From a virus: 29,915 nt of DNA. The notes under the pieces were generated by a model. That model ran no database searches, was not told the origin of the DNA, and was given only the letters and a program-made list of their open reading frames with translations. Below are positions 11,421 through 19,489 of the stretch, piece after piece. Position numbers and translations under genes: made by a program. The stretch is taken from IMG/VR virus record IMGVR_UViG_3300026075_000030, positions 1 through 29,915 of that record; one strand, 5' to 3'. The stretch's first letter is position 1, and the number at the start of each line of letters is the position of its first letter.

Positions 11421-11623
11421 GCCCCCAGACCGAGGTGATCGACATGCGGACGCCGGCCACGGCCTCGCTCCCGATCATCACGCGCTGGCCGGCGTCGCAC
11501 GCTCGGCGCCGGCCGAGCCCGGACGCCACGCTCCGGCTGGTCCAGGCCGCCGCGCTCACCAGCGGTTGGGGCACGCTCGCCGTGCTCCTGGTCCGCTGGT
11601 GCTTGACCGTGCCGGTGGTGTAG
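11417..11623 (+). CDS. Small predicted membrane protein (68 aa)
   Basis: GTG at 11417 overlaps the upstream TGA (GTGA). The first 45 residues are polar and basic (WPASHARRRPSP). Residues about 48-68 are hydrophobic (LTSGWGTLAVLLVRWCLTVPVV), a likely C-terminal membrane segment interrupted by one Arg. Its TAG shares its last base with the GTG of the large terminase gene, a very tight coupling. It resembles the 61-aa gene after the portal in length, basic N-terminus and C-terminal hydrophobic end. Function unknown. Confidence 0.55.
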   Translation: MSPQTEVIDMRTPATASLPIITRWPASHARRRPSPDATLRLVQAAALTSGWGTLAVLLVRWCLTVPVV

Positions 11624-13197
11624 TGGCCCGTTGGGACGATGCCTGGTTGCGCCGTCTGGACGAGGAGCTGGTGGAGCTGGCGTTCCAACCACCTCACGTC
11701 CAGACGGCCATCCGGCGTTCCCTGGCCTCGGACCCGGTGGCGTTCGCGATCATCTACTTCAGCCACCACCTAAAGGATCTTGACGGCCGAGTCACGTTCT
11801 CCGAGGCGCACTGGATATGGTGCCGGCTGGCCGAGGGCTGGCGGATCAAGGCCACCGAGCCCCAGCAGAACCGGCACGCGATCATCGCGCCGCGCGAGTG
11901 CGGCAAGTCCACGTGGTGGTTCCTGATCTTGCCGATGTGGGCGGCGGCCAACGGCTACCAGCGCTTCATCGTGGCGTTCGCGCACGCGGCGGCCCAGGCC
12001 GAGGGCCACCTGATGACGTTCAAGAACGAGCTGGACAACAACGTCCTGTTGCGGCTGGACTTCCCCGAGCTGTGCGAACCGGCGCGCCGTCGCTCCGGCG
12101 GCACGGTGGCCGATCGGCAGGGCCTGCTCCGGACGCGATCGGGCTTCACGTTCGCGGCGCGCGGCGCCGACACGGCCGTCCTGGGAATCAAGGTGGACCA
12201 GGTCCGTCCGGGCGTCCTGATCATGGACGATATCGAACCGGACGAGGCGAATTATTCGCCCCTGCTGGCGGAAAAACGGCTCGGTACGGTCACGGACGCC
12301 ATTCTCCCGCTGAACATCTATGCCAGCGTGATCATGGTCGGCACGGTCACCATGCCCGGATCAATCATGCACCAGCACGTTAAGCACGCCACCGGGGTGG
12401 AAAGCGCGGACTGGATTCTGGATGAGAGGTTCAAGGCCCATTATATCCGGGCCATTCTTCCTAATGACGACGGCTCCGAGCGTTCCCTGTGGCCAGAAAA
12501 GTGGCCGATTGCGTGGCTTCAGAGCTTCCGCCATACCCGGTCATTCGCTAAGAACTTTGACAACGACCCGATGTCGCGTGAGGGCCAGTATTGGCGCAAG
12601 GAGGATTTCCAGTACGGGGAGCCCGAAGGCCGGGTGGCTGTGCGCTGGGTGCTCGCTGTGGACCCGGCCGTGACCAGCAAGAAAACCAGCGACTTCACGG
12701 GCCTGGCCATCGTCGGCAAGCTGCCCGAGCTTCGGCGCCGGCCGACCCGTGAGGAGCCCAAGGGCAGGCTCCTGGCGCCGGCTGGCGCGATCATCCGTTA
12801 CTCGGCCGGCGTCCGGCTGACCGGCCAGCACCTGAAAGAGCACGTGGTCCAGCTCTTGGCGGACTACCCCGAGGTGCGCGAGATCGTGGTGGAGACGAAC
12901 CAGGGTGGTGACCTCTGGGCGGACGTGTTCGCCGGTATTCCGAACGTCCGTGTTAAGACAATCAACTCCACTGAGTCCAAGGACGTCCGGTTCGCCACGG
13001 CGCTGGAGCACTGGCAACGGCACAGGGTGTGGCACACGACGCGCCACCCGACGCTGGAGGAGCAGGCTGTGGGCTTCCCCCGGCACGCGTACGATGACGT
13101 CGTGGACGGCGCCGTGATCGGCGTTCAGCACCTTCTGGGCAAGGGCCGTCGCATTAGCACCGTGCCCACCACCGAGAGCTATGTGGAGGCGTCGTGA
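11623..13197 (+). CDS. terL: Terminase large subunit (524 aa)
   Basis: GTG at 11623; the longer in-frame extension to the left overlaps two genes and is not used. ATPase: Walker A variant PRECGKST (residues 90-97) and Walker B VLIMDD (D202, D203) followed by IEPDE. Nuclease: LAVDPAV (D347), IVVETNQGG (E424) and DDVVDGAVIG (D495), the three acidic residues of the RNase H-like headful or cos nuclease. It pumps DNA into the prohead and cuts it, with the portal encoded next. The middle (about 12225-12600) has somewhat more A/T-rich codons than its neighbours. The stop overlaps the portal GTG (GTGA). Confidence 0.92.
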   Translation: MARWDDAWLRRLDEELVELAFQPPHVQTAIRRSLASDPVAFAIIYFSHHLKDLDGRVTFSEAHWIWCRLAEGWRIKATEPQQNRHAIIAPRECGKSTWWFLILPMWAAANGYQRFIVAFAHAAAQAEGHLMTFKNELDNNVLLRLDFPELCEPARRRSGGTVADRQGLLRTRSGFTFAARGADTAVLGIKVDQVRPGVLIMDDIEPDEANYSPLLAEKRLGTVTDAILPLNIYASVIMVGTVTMPGSIMHQHVKHATGVESADWILDERFKAHYIRAILPNDDGSERSLWPEKWPIAWLQSFRHTRSFAKNFDNDPMSREGQYWRKEDFQYGEPEGRVAVRWVLAVDPAVTSKKTSDFTGLAIVGKLPELRRRPTREEPKGRLLAPAGAIIRYSAGVRLTGQHLKEHVVQLLADYPEVREIVVETNQGGDLWADVFAGIPNVRVKTINSTESKDVRFATALEHWQRHRVWHTTRHPTLEEQAVGFPRHAYDDVVDGAVIGVQHLLGKGRRISTVPTTESYVEAS

Positions 13198-14741
13198 TCG
13201 CGGACTTGCTGGAGGCTTGGGCCGAGGTGGAGGACGCCACCCCCGACTACCTGGAGGCCGAGGCGTACGCCACGGGCGAGGTAGACGAGGTGTTCGCCAG
13301 CACCGGCGAGGTGGCGCGCAAGCTCGCGGCGGCCAGCCGGCACTACCGGTTCCCGATGATCTCGGTCCCCATCCGGGCGCGCGTGGAGCGATGCAAGCTC
13401 ACGGCCGTAAAGGGCGAGAACGACGGCGTGACCGAGCGCATCACGGAAATCTGGGACGCGAACGACCTGGACGTCTGGTACCCCGAGCTGTTCTGGAAAA
13501 CGTTCATGTACGGGGACGCCTACCTGATGGTGTGGCCGATCGTGGACGACGACGCCGAGGAGCTGGAGGGCGGAAGCCCGGCCGACGACGAGCTGGTGGC
13601 CGCCGGAATCGAATTCACGGTCCATGACCCCAAGCACTGCCGAATGCTGTACGACCCGGAGAACGCACGCCGTAAGCGGGTGCTCATCAACCGGTGGCAG
13701 ATCGATTCTGGCGAGAACGACGGGTCCAAGGTGTGGCGCGCGGACCTCTGGTACGCGGACACCGTGGAGCACTGGGTTTCCCTGAAGGATGGCGACCTTT
13801 CCAACGAGGAGGGCTGGGCCGAATTCGAGGAGGAGGACCCCGAGCGCGGCGTCATTCCCTCGGTGGAGCCCCACGACGCCGGAGAGATTCCGTTCTTCCA
13901 CCACCGGACAGCGCTTCCCTACGGCGTGCCGGTCCACAAGATGGGTTACGGCGCCCAGAACGCGATCACCAAGGAGCTGTGCACCCAGCTCGACACCTCG
14001 GACTCCCAGGGTTGGCCCCAGCGCTGGCGCCTCCTGGACCCGGACGCCGAGCTGGACCAGAACAGCGACGACCCCCAGTGGCTGGACGACGCGGACGCGC
14101 CCGTGTTCGGCCCTTCCGGGGTCAAGGCCCAGGGCGGCACCAACACCAGCTTGCGCACGGGTGCCGGCACGATGCAGACCTACCCCGGCACCAAGGAGGT
14201 GGGCCAGTTCGACGCGGCCGACCCGATGCTGTTCCTGGAGCCGGCCCTGATCTATATCAAGCTCCTGGCCACGCTCACCAGCACGCCGGCTCACCACTTC
14301 TACCCCGAGGACACCCCGATGGGGCAGGCTCCCTCGGGCGCGGCCCTGACCAAGGCCGAGGCTCCGCTGATCGCGGCCGTCCAGCGACTCCAGACGCTCC
14401 AGCGCGGCGCCGTCCGCGAGGAGTGGACGTTCGGGCTCGGCCTGACGGGGGTCACGGTGAAGCCCGGCGCGCTCAGCGTCCAGTGGGAGCCCGTGGAGCG
14501 CGCGACGTCGCTGGAGGACTGGCAGGTGGTCATGGCCAAGCAGGAGGCCGGCGTCCCCCTGGAGCGCACCCTGGAAGAGGCCGGGTACACGGCCGAAGAG
14601 GCCGAGGAGTGGAAGGCCGAGCGCGAGCGTCAGCAGGAGGAGCAGATGGCCCAGATGGCCGAGCTGGCAGGGGCGTCCGAGGGCGCGCCAAGCAACGGGA
14701 AGCCCCCGGGGCCGGCCAAGGCGCCGGCTGGTGTGAAGTGA
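13194..14741 (+). CDS. Portal protein, SPP1 gp6-like (515 aa)
   Basis: GTG overlaps the terminase stop. Size, position and features fit the SPP1 gp6 portal family, which forms the dodecameric DNA channel at one vertex: an N-terminal helical part with YRFPMISVPIRARVER, WYPELFWKTFMYGDAYLMV, a central stem-like region, and a charged coiled-coil C-terminus (EEAEEWKAERERQQEEQMAQM). The C-terminal tail is Pro/Gly-rich. Stop overlaps the next GTG. Confidence 0.88.
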   Translation: MIADLLEAWAEVEDATPDYLEAEAYATGEVDEVFASTGEVARKLAAASRHYRFPMISVPIRARVERCKLTAVKGENDGVTERITEIWDANDLDVWYPELFWKTFMYGDAYLMVWPIVDDDAEELEGGSPADDELVAAGIEFTVHDPKHCRMLYDPENARRKRVLINRWQIDSGENDGSKVWRADLWYADTVEHWVSLKDGDLSNEEGWAEFEEEDPERGVIPSVEPHDAGEIPFFHHRTALPYGVPVHKMGYGAQNAITKELCTQLDTSDSQGWPQRWRLLDPDAELDQNSDDPQWLDDADAPVFGPSGVKAQGGTNTSLRTGAGTMQTYPGTKEVGQFDAADPMLFLEPALIYIKLLATLTSTPAHHFYPEDTPMGQAPSGAALTKAEAPLIAAVQRLQTLQRGAVREEWTFGLGLTGVTVKPGALSVQWEPVERATSLEDWQVVMAKQEAGVPLERTLEEAGYTAEEAEEWKAERERQQEEQMAQMAELAGASEGAPSNGKPPGPAKAPAGVK

Positions 14742-14923
14742 CCACGGCGGCACGCCACCGGCCAGGTGGCGCACGTCACACGGTCCGGCTGGGGGTTCGA
14801 CGCGTCCAGAGCACCTACAACCAGGCTCGGCCGAGGCGCCGGCACCGCGCGCCCGGGCCGGCGTCGTACCCCTGGCTGCTGTCCGTCGTGCTCGGCGTCC
14901 TCGTGGTGCGTCCGGTCCTCTGA
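14738..14923 (+). CDS. Small predicted membrane protein (61 aa)
   Basis: GTG overlaps the portal stop (GTGA) and the TGA overlaps the next ATG (TGATG), so it is locked into the head operon. The N-terminal 40 residues are strongly basic (RHRPGGARHTVRLGVRRVQ). The C-terminal 18 residues (YPWLLSVVLGVLVVRPVL) are hydrophobic and could cross the membrane. No family recognised. A similar small protein precedes the large terminase. Coupling at both ends argues for a real gene. Confidence 0.55.
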   Translation: MTTAARHRPGGARHTVRLGVRRVQSTYNQARPRRRHRAPGPASYPWLLSVVLGVLVVRPVL

Positions 14924-15924
14924 TGCCCTCCCAGCGCCAGGAGCAGAACGAGCGCGCGGCCGTCTCGCTGGAGACTCGGCAGGCCCGAGCCGCGAGCACC
15001 GACCTACGCGCCCAGGTGGCGGCGGCGGCGGCCGTGATCATCGCGGCTCGGCAGGCCGGCAAGACCGGCGCCGCGCTCCTGGAGGTGGTGGACCGGGTGC
15101 TGAACGCCGTGACGCCGGCCGTCTCGGTCCAGCTCGCGCGTGCTCTGGACCTGGCCTGGAAGCTCGGCCGGCGGCAAGTCATCGGTCATGCCCGGGGCAA
15201 CGTCCGGCCGCGCCCGGACGGCACGCTGGCGGACGTGATCGTCTCGGCCGATGCCCGAGCCCGGCGCCGGCTCGGCCAGGCCCGAGAGCTGGCGCACCAG
15301 CTCCCGATGACGGACGCTCGCGACGTCGCCACGGTGCTCGTGGCCGCCCGGCGCTCGGTGACCGGGGCTGAGACGGACGCCGGCTGGGTGGTTCACCGGG
15401 GCGTCACGCTGTCCAAGCACGTGGCCGCCCAGGAGCTGGGCCTGTCGCTGGTCTGGGTGGCCGAGCGCAACGCGTGCCTGAACTGCCTGGCGTACTCCGG
15501 GCGTGTCATCGCGCCGGGCCAGCTCTTTCCGGCCGGCCTGACCTACGGGGACCACCCGCTGAAGCCCTACGGCCCGCTGGCCGGTCCGCCCCTGCACCCG
15601 AACTGCCGATGCCAGCTCGACACGACGTCGCTGGCGCCCGGAGAGCTGGACATCGGGCTGGCGCGTGAGGCCGCGCGCTCGGTCGCCCGGGGGCTGACGG
15701 ACCACGCGAGCACGCCGGCACGGTTCCGGGCCGTGGACCGGTTGGTCTCGCGCACCCCGGGCATCCCGGACGGCGCGGCGCTCCTGCCGCGCTCGGTCCT
15801 GGATCGGGCCCGGCGTAACCTGCGAGACCAGGAGTTCAGGTTCCGGCCTGGGAGCGGAAGCGCTCGGGCCGAGATCAGACAGCGCGCTCGGGACCGAGCG
15901 CGACGGACAGCGCGGACGCGCTGA
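14923..15924 (+). CDS. MuF-type head morphogenesis / minor capsid protein (333 aa)
   Basis: The C-terminal MuF signature is complete: VWVAERNACLNCLAYSG with C185 and C188, then PPLHPNCRC with H225, C228 and C230. This pattern defines the Mu gpF / SPP1 gp7 family of internal minor head proteins encoded right after the portal; they bind the portal or DNA and may be ejected. The N-terminal 130 residues are helical and Ala/Arg-rich, and the last 60 residues are very basic. ATG overlaps the upstream stop. Confidence 0.85.
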   Translation: MPSQRQEQNERAAVSLETRQARAASTDLRAQVAAAAAVIIAARQAGKTGAALLEVVDRVLNAVTPAVSVQLARALDLAWKLGRRQVIGHARGNVRPRPDGTLADVIVSADARARRRLGQARELAHQLPMTDARDVATVLVAARRSVTGAETDAGWVVHRGVTLSKHVAAQELGLSLVWVAERNACLNCLAYSGRVIAPGQLFPAGLTYGDHPLKPYGPLAGPPLHPNCRCQLDTTSLAPGELDIGLAREAARSVARGLTDHASTPARFRAVDRLVSRTPGIPDGAALLPRSVLDRARRNLRDQEFRFRPGSGSARAEIRQRARDRARRTARTR

Positions 15925-15936
15925 GAGGAGGCACCA

Positions 15937-16617
15937 GTGGCAGGACGAGGCGACGGAGACCTGGACGAGGGTCAGGAGGGCCTGGACGATCTGGGCGACC
16001 TGGGCGACGGCACCGGAGCGGACGACGAGGACGACGACGACGACCTGGCCGACGACGAGGACGACGGCAAGGACGCCAATCCACCGGCCGACACCCCGGC
16101 ACCGACGGCCGACGACTACGCCAAGCTGAAGCGCAAGGCCCAGCGCCAGGAGGAGCGGATCACCCGACTCCTGAAGGCGGCCGGCAGGCCCGTGCGCCGG
16201 AACGCGGCCGGCGGCCTGGAGGACGACGACAAGGGCGGCAAGGAGGGCAAGGACGACGCGCCGGCACCGGACCCGGACCTCCGGGTGAAGCGTCAGGCCG
16301 GGATCGCGGCCCTGACGGACGCCGGCCTCTCGCGCGCCCAGGCCAAGACCGCCGTCAAGCTCCTGGACCTGTCCGGGCTGGACGTGGACGAGGACGGCGA
16401 GGTGGACGACGACGACCTGGAAGGGCTGGTGGACGATCTCAAAGAGCAGTTCCCAGCCATGTTCGGGGGCAAGTCGGCCGCCAGCGGTACCGGGCGCAAG
16501 GTCCCGCGCGTGCGGACGGCGCCGGCACGCTCCGGCGCACCGACCGACGACCCTACGGCCAGGACCACCCGGGCGTTGCTCCGGGAGGCTGGGTTCACGG
16601 TCGGGCGCGGCAGGTAG
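15937..16617 (+). CDS. Capsid scaffolding protein (226 aa)
   Basis: GTG with GAGGAGG six bases upstream. It has a strongly acidic N-terminal half with Asp-rich runs (DEDDDDDLADDEDD), a charged helical segment (KLKRKAQRQEERITRLLKAAG), a second acidic part and a basic C-terminus. Acidic, helical, low-complexity proteins placed just before the major capsid gene act as scaffolds that guide prohead assembly; the basic end usually touches the capsid shell. The assignment is from position and composition, not from a sequence motif. Confidence 0.75.
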   Translation: MAGRGDGDLDEGQEGLDDLGDLGDGTGADDEDDDDDLADDEDDGKDANPPADTPAPTADDYAKLKRKAQRQEERITRLLKAAGRPVRRNAAGGLEDDDKGGKEGKDDAPAPDPDLRVKRQAGIAALTDAGLSRAQAKTAVKLLDLSGLDVDEDGEVDDDDLEGLVDDLKEQFPAMFGGKSAASGTGRKVPRVRTAPARSGAPTDDPTARTTRALLREAGFTVGRGR

Positions 16618-16673
16618 ATCACCCCTGGTCACGGGTGATACGGTGGTCGCTGAACGCCGTATCACCCGTGACC
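16618..16673 (+). terminator. Strong hairpin with an overlapping alternative hairpin before the capsid gene
   Basis: The 17-bp arms 16627-16643 and 16657-16673 pair perfectly (13-nt loop). A weaker 7-bp hairpin (ATCACCC 16618-16624 with GGGTGAT 16633-16639) uses part of the same left arm, so the two folds exclude each other. It could act as a terminator, attenuator or mRNA stabiliser between scaffold and capsid genes. The remaining 88 bases to the capsid start hold only the ribosome-binding site that I can identify. Confidence 0.75.
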
Positions 16674-16761
16674 GGACGGTTACCTGGAACACGGCATAGC
16701 CACAGCCGGACGGCTGGGCGACGACAGGACCATTCATCGTGCCCAGACCGAGGAGGACTAG

Positions 16762-17733
16762 GTGGCACGCGAAACCTTCGGGACCGGCTGGATCGCCGTC
16801 GAAACCGGCGACGTGGCCATTCAGGCCCTGATGACGAACAGCGCCGTGGAGGCGCTGGCCCGTCCGGAGCGCATGGCGACGGACACCAAGCAGGTGCCGC
16901 GCTCGGGTGAGTTCGACATCAGCTCGGTGGCCAAGGGCGCCAGCTACACCGAGACCACGGGCGTCAACGACTACGTCCAGCTCACCGCGCGCAAGGCCGG
17001 TGGTGTGCTCCGGGTGGCCGAGGAGGACATCACGGACACGGGTCCGGACGTCCTGGCCACCAAGCGGGTCGGCGCGGCCCGGAACATGGCCAAGTTCTTC
17101 GACAACTCCACCCTGGGCACCTCGGGCACGGAGAACGGGACCACGATCCTGTACACGTCGATGTACAAGGCGCTCCGGACCACCAACTCGGCGTCCGGGG
17201 CGTTCGCCTACACGGCGGACGCGAACTACCGGGCCATCAACTTCAGCACGACGGCCAGCGGCGCGGCCGGCTACATCGCGCTGTCCAACGTCCTCGCGAT
17301 CTACGAACAGGGCGACTTCTACGACGAGGGCAACACGATCATCATCGCGTCCCCGTTCTGGAAGCAGGCACTCCGGAACGTGGTCGACTCCCAGGGCCGG
17401 CCGATCTTCCACGAGAGCACGGACCAGGGGAAGCCCACGGCCACCCTGTTCGGGTTCCCGATCACCTGGTCCATGGGTGCGCGCGTCTCCGGGACCAACA
17501 CGTCCCGGCCGACCGGCAACCCCCTCCTGGTGATCGGCAACCGGGACTTCCTGATCAAGGGCATGGCGAACCTGTCGGCCCAGATCGCCACCCCCAACCC
17601 CGGGTTCGCGATCCAGCGCGCGGCCAACGGCGTCGGCTTCCTCACGGACGAGGCGCTGATGAAGGCCGCCATGCGCCGGGGGTTCGTCCTCGGCACGGAG
17701 AACGCGTTCGCGCTCGCGGAGAAGACCGGCTGA
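16762..17733 (+). CDS. Major capsid protein, HK97-like (323 aa)
   Basis: GTG preceded by GAGGAGGAC. The order after portal, MuF and scaffold, the length, and sequence features (N-terminal ETGDVAIQALMTNSAVEALARPERM, E-loop-like region, TLFGFPITWS and a C-terminal GNRDFLIKGMANLSAQIATP, AFALAEKTG end) fit the HK97-fold capsid family. It forms the icosahedral shell. It stands alone between two hairpins, which may set its high mRNA level separately from scaffold and connector genes. Confidence 0.88.
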   Translation: MARETFGTGWIAVETGDVAIQALMTNSAVEALARPERMATDTKQVPRSGEFDISSVAKGASYTETTGVNDYVQLTARKAGGVLRVAEEDITDTGPDVLATKRVGAARNMAKFFDNSTLGTSGTENGTTILYTSMYKALRTTNSASGAFAYTADANYRAINFSTTASGAAGYIALSNVLAIYEQGDFYDEGNTIIIASPFWKQALRNVVDSQGRPIFHESTDQGKPTATLFGFPITWSMGARVSGTNTSRPTGNPLLVIGNRDFLIKGMANLSAQIATPNPGFAIQRAANGVGFLTDEALMKAAMRRGFVLGTENAFALAEKTG

Positions 17734-17744
17734 TCCCAGCTCCT

Positions 17745-17777
17745 GGTGCCGGCTGGATTCGACCCCCGGCCGGCACC
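17745..17777 (+). terminator. Hairpin after the capsid gene (9-bp stem)
   Basis: GGTGCCGGC (17745-17753) pairs with GCCGGCACC (17769-17777) across a 15-nt loop, 12 bases after the capsid stop. Probably a partial terminator. Confidence 0.6.
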
Positions 17778-17812
17778 GGGGCACGCTGGAACAGCCGAGA
17801 GAGGAGCGCGAC

Positions 17813-18403
17813 GTGGCCGCGAGCAAGGCCAAGACCCAGACCACCGAGGCGCCGGCCCCCGAGCCGGCGGCCGAGCCCCAGACCACCGAGCCGGCGGCCG
17901 AGCTGACCGACCCCCGACCGGGCCCCCAGGGTCCGGACGAGGTGGACCTGTCCACCGAGCTGATCATCCAGCGCCGGACGCCCGGGGGCACCCGGTGGCC
18001 GGCGGACGGCCGGTTCCGCTGGGTGTTCCACGTCGCCAAGCCCGTGGTGGCCAAGAACGTGCCCGGTGCCGTGGCCGCGTCGGACTGGTCCGACGAGGAC
18101 GGCAGCATGGCCACGATGCACGCGGCGAACAAGGTGGCCACGCTCCAGTTCGCGATGGGCAACGGGCTGAGCCCGATGGCCGAGGCCGAGCTGGACCAGG
18201 TCATCGGCGCCGACGACGAGGACGCCGTGACCGTGGACCTGGTGTACGCCGTGGACGTCGTGCCGGCGTCCGAGCTGGCGCCGGAGGACAACCACAAGGC
18301 GTACACCCCGAGCGCGGCCCTGGGCGACCTGGGAGGCTCCACGCTGGCCGAGCGCGTCACCGTGCCCGAGGGACACCTGAACGTCGGCCAGCCGGCCGAG
18401 TGA
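17813..18403 (+). CDS. Hypothetical virion-region protein (196 aa)
   Basis: GTG with GAGGAG seven bases upstream. The first 45 residues are Ala/Pro/Glu/Thr-rich and probably disordered. The rest looks like a compact mixed fold (FRWVFHVAKPVVAKNVPG, then an acidic ADDEDAVTVDLVYAVDVVP). Position between capsid and connector genes suggests a head decoration or head-tail joining protein; I do not recognise the family. Bounded by hairpins on both sides, the downstream one including its own stop codon. Confidence 0.7.
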   Translation: MAASKAKTQTTEAPAPEPAAEPQTTEPAAELTDPRPGPQGPDEVDLSTELIIQRRTPGGTRWPADGRFRWVFHVAKPVVAKNVPGAVAASDWSDEDGSMATMHAANKVATLQFAMGNGLSPMAEAELDQVIGADDEDAVTVDLVYAVDVVPASELAPEDNHKAYTPSAALGDLGGSTLAERVTVPEGHLNVGQPAE

Positions 18404-18454
18404 GACCCCTGGGCGGCCGGTCCGGGGTGCCTCCTGCCGGCCGCCCAGGTCTCA
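18401..18454 (+). terminator. Large hairpin with 18-bp bulged stem
   Basis: The left arm 18401-18420 pairs with 18437-18454, forming 18 base pairs with a 2-nt bulge (extra CC on the left arm) and a 16-nt loop. The arm begins with the TGA of the preceding gene. Likely terminator or mRNA-end stabiliser. Confidence 0.7.
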
Positions 18455-18471
18455 CCTGAAAGGAGGACGCC

Positions 18472-18933
18472 GTGGCCGTCACCGTGGTCTCGTGGGGCGT
18501 GACCCCTACGGACGTCCAGAACGTGACCGGCGCGAGCGCGACGGCCACTCAGATCGCGATGGCGGACAGCATCGTGACGATCGTGGCGAACCGAACGGCG
18601 GCGGCCTCGGGCGGCATGTCGCCTCGGGACATCACCTGGGTACAGCACGCGGTCTGCTGGCAGTCACGTTGGCTGGCCGGCCAGGCCGGGGTGGAGATCC
18701 GGAACGAGTTCGACAGCATCACCCAGGACGGTCTCAGCGTCCAGACGTCGGCCCAGTGGGCCAAGTACCTCGCACCGCTGGCCGCCCGGGCGCTCCGGAA
18801 CCTCTCGTCCAAGGGCGCGCGCACGGACGCCGTGGAGCCCATCAGCGTTCCGACCGGCCTTGGCGGCGCCGCGTTCTTCCTCACCGAGGAGGGTGACCAG
18901 TTCAGCTCGGGCTGGGAGGACTTGCCGATATGA
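18472..18933 (+). CDS. Head-tail connector (adaptor) protein (153 aa)
   Basis: GTG with a strong AAAGGAGG six bases upstream. Length, helical content and position right after the capsid module fit the gp15/gp6-type adaptor that stacks under the portal. Central residues (about 35-110) are largely alpha-helical, as in that family: MADSIVTIVANRTAAASGGM, WVQHAVCWQSRWLAGQ, KYLAPLAARALRNLS. The call rests mainly on order and size. Stop overlaps the next ATG (ATGA). Confidence 0.65.
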   Translation: MAVTVVSWGVTPTDVQNVTGASATATQIAMADSIVTIVANRTAAASGGMSPRDITWVQHAVCWQSRWLAGQAGVEIRNEFDSITQDGLSVQTSAQWAKYLAPLAARALRNLSSKGARTDAVEPISVPTGLGGAAFFLTEEGDQFSSGWEDLPI

Positions 18934-19094
18934 CCGGATTCAAGTCCAAGGCTCAGTGGCGCTACTTTTTCGCGAACCCGAGGTTGCGCCGGTACGCGCA
19001 CAAGAAAGCTCACCAGACCAAGGGCGGCAAGGTGGTCCGGTACCGCCGTCTCCCGGCGCGCAAGCACGCTGTGCGCGGGCGCCGGGGTGCCTGA
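18930..19094 (+). CDS. Small basic phage protein (54 aa)
   Basis: A 54-residue frame that starts in an ATGA overlap with the connector gene and ends in a TGATG overlap with the next gene. The product is very basic with a distinctive FKSKAQWRYFFANPRLRRYA start, a pattern I have seen in small conserved proteins of actinobacterial phage head genes. No catalytic motif. It may bind DNA or the capsid interior. Coupling at both ends strongly supports that it is real. Confidence 0.75.
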   Translation: MTGFKSKAQWRYFFANPRLRRYAHKKAHQTKGGKVVRYRRLPARKHAVRGRRGA

Positions 19095-19486
19095 TGTACC
19101 TGCCCACGGGGACGTACAGCCAGCTCCGAGGTACTGGGGCCAGCGTGTTCGGGGACGTGACCGACGTCGCCACGGTGATCGCCTCTGGGCTCCTCCTGTC
19201 GATCCTGGAACAGAGCAGGGCGACGACCCGCGCGGCCGACGACCGGGCCCAGTCGGTGGTCTACGCACGCGGCCGGGCGCCGGCCACCCTCAACATCGTC
19301 ACGGGTGACCGGTTCCGGGACGAGGCCACCCTGGCTACCTACGTCGTGACCTCGGTGTCCCGGGTGGCCAACCCGATCTTCCCGAACGATACGGCGCTGG
19401 AGCTGGAGCGCGTCCAGAACAGCACGGACCCGGTGGAGACGTTCGCGGCCATCGGCACGCTGACGCTCCCCTTCACGATTGGCTGA
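19094..19486 (+). CDS. Head closure / head-tail connector protein (130 aa)
   Basis: ATG overlaps the stop of the small basic gene. The sequence is mainly beta-rich (YVVTSVSRVANPIFPNDTALELERV, FAAIGTLTLPFTIG) and has the length of head-closure proteins of the SPP1 gp16 type, which cap the portal channel after DNA packaging. The call is from position and size. After this gene the connector module is interrupted by the GDPD cassette before the next tail-side connector gene. Confidence 0.6.
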   Translation: MYLPTGTYSQLRGTGASVFGDVTDVATVIASGLLLSILEQSRATTRAADDRAQSVVYARGRAPATLNIVTGDRFRDEATLATYVVTSVSRVANPIFPNDTALELERVQNSTDPVETFAAIGTLTLPFTIG

Positions 19487-19489
19487 ACA

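Noticed and set aside
11374-11622. N-terminal extension of the large terminase
   Set aside because: It overlaps two coupled small genes and has low-complexity shadow composition; the GTG at 11623 gives the expected terminase N-terminus.
15004-18648. A 1214-codon open frame on the minus strand across the MuF, scaffold and capsid genes
   Set aside because: It is antisense to well-supported structural genes, has Arg/Pro/Gly-rich shadow composition and no ribosome site. High G+C makes such long shadows common.
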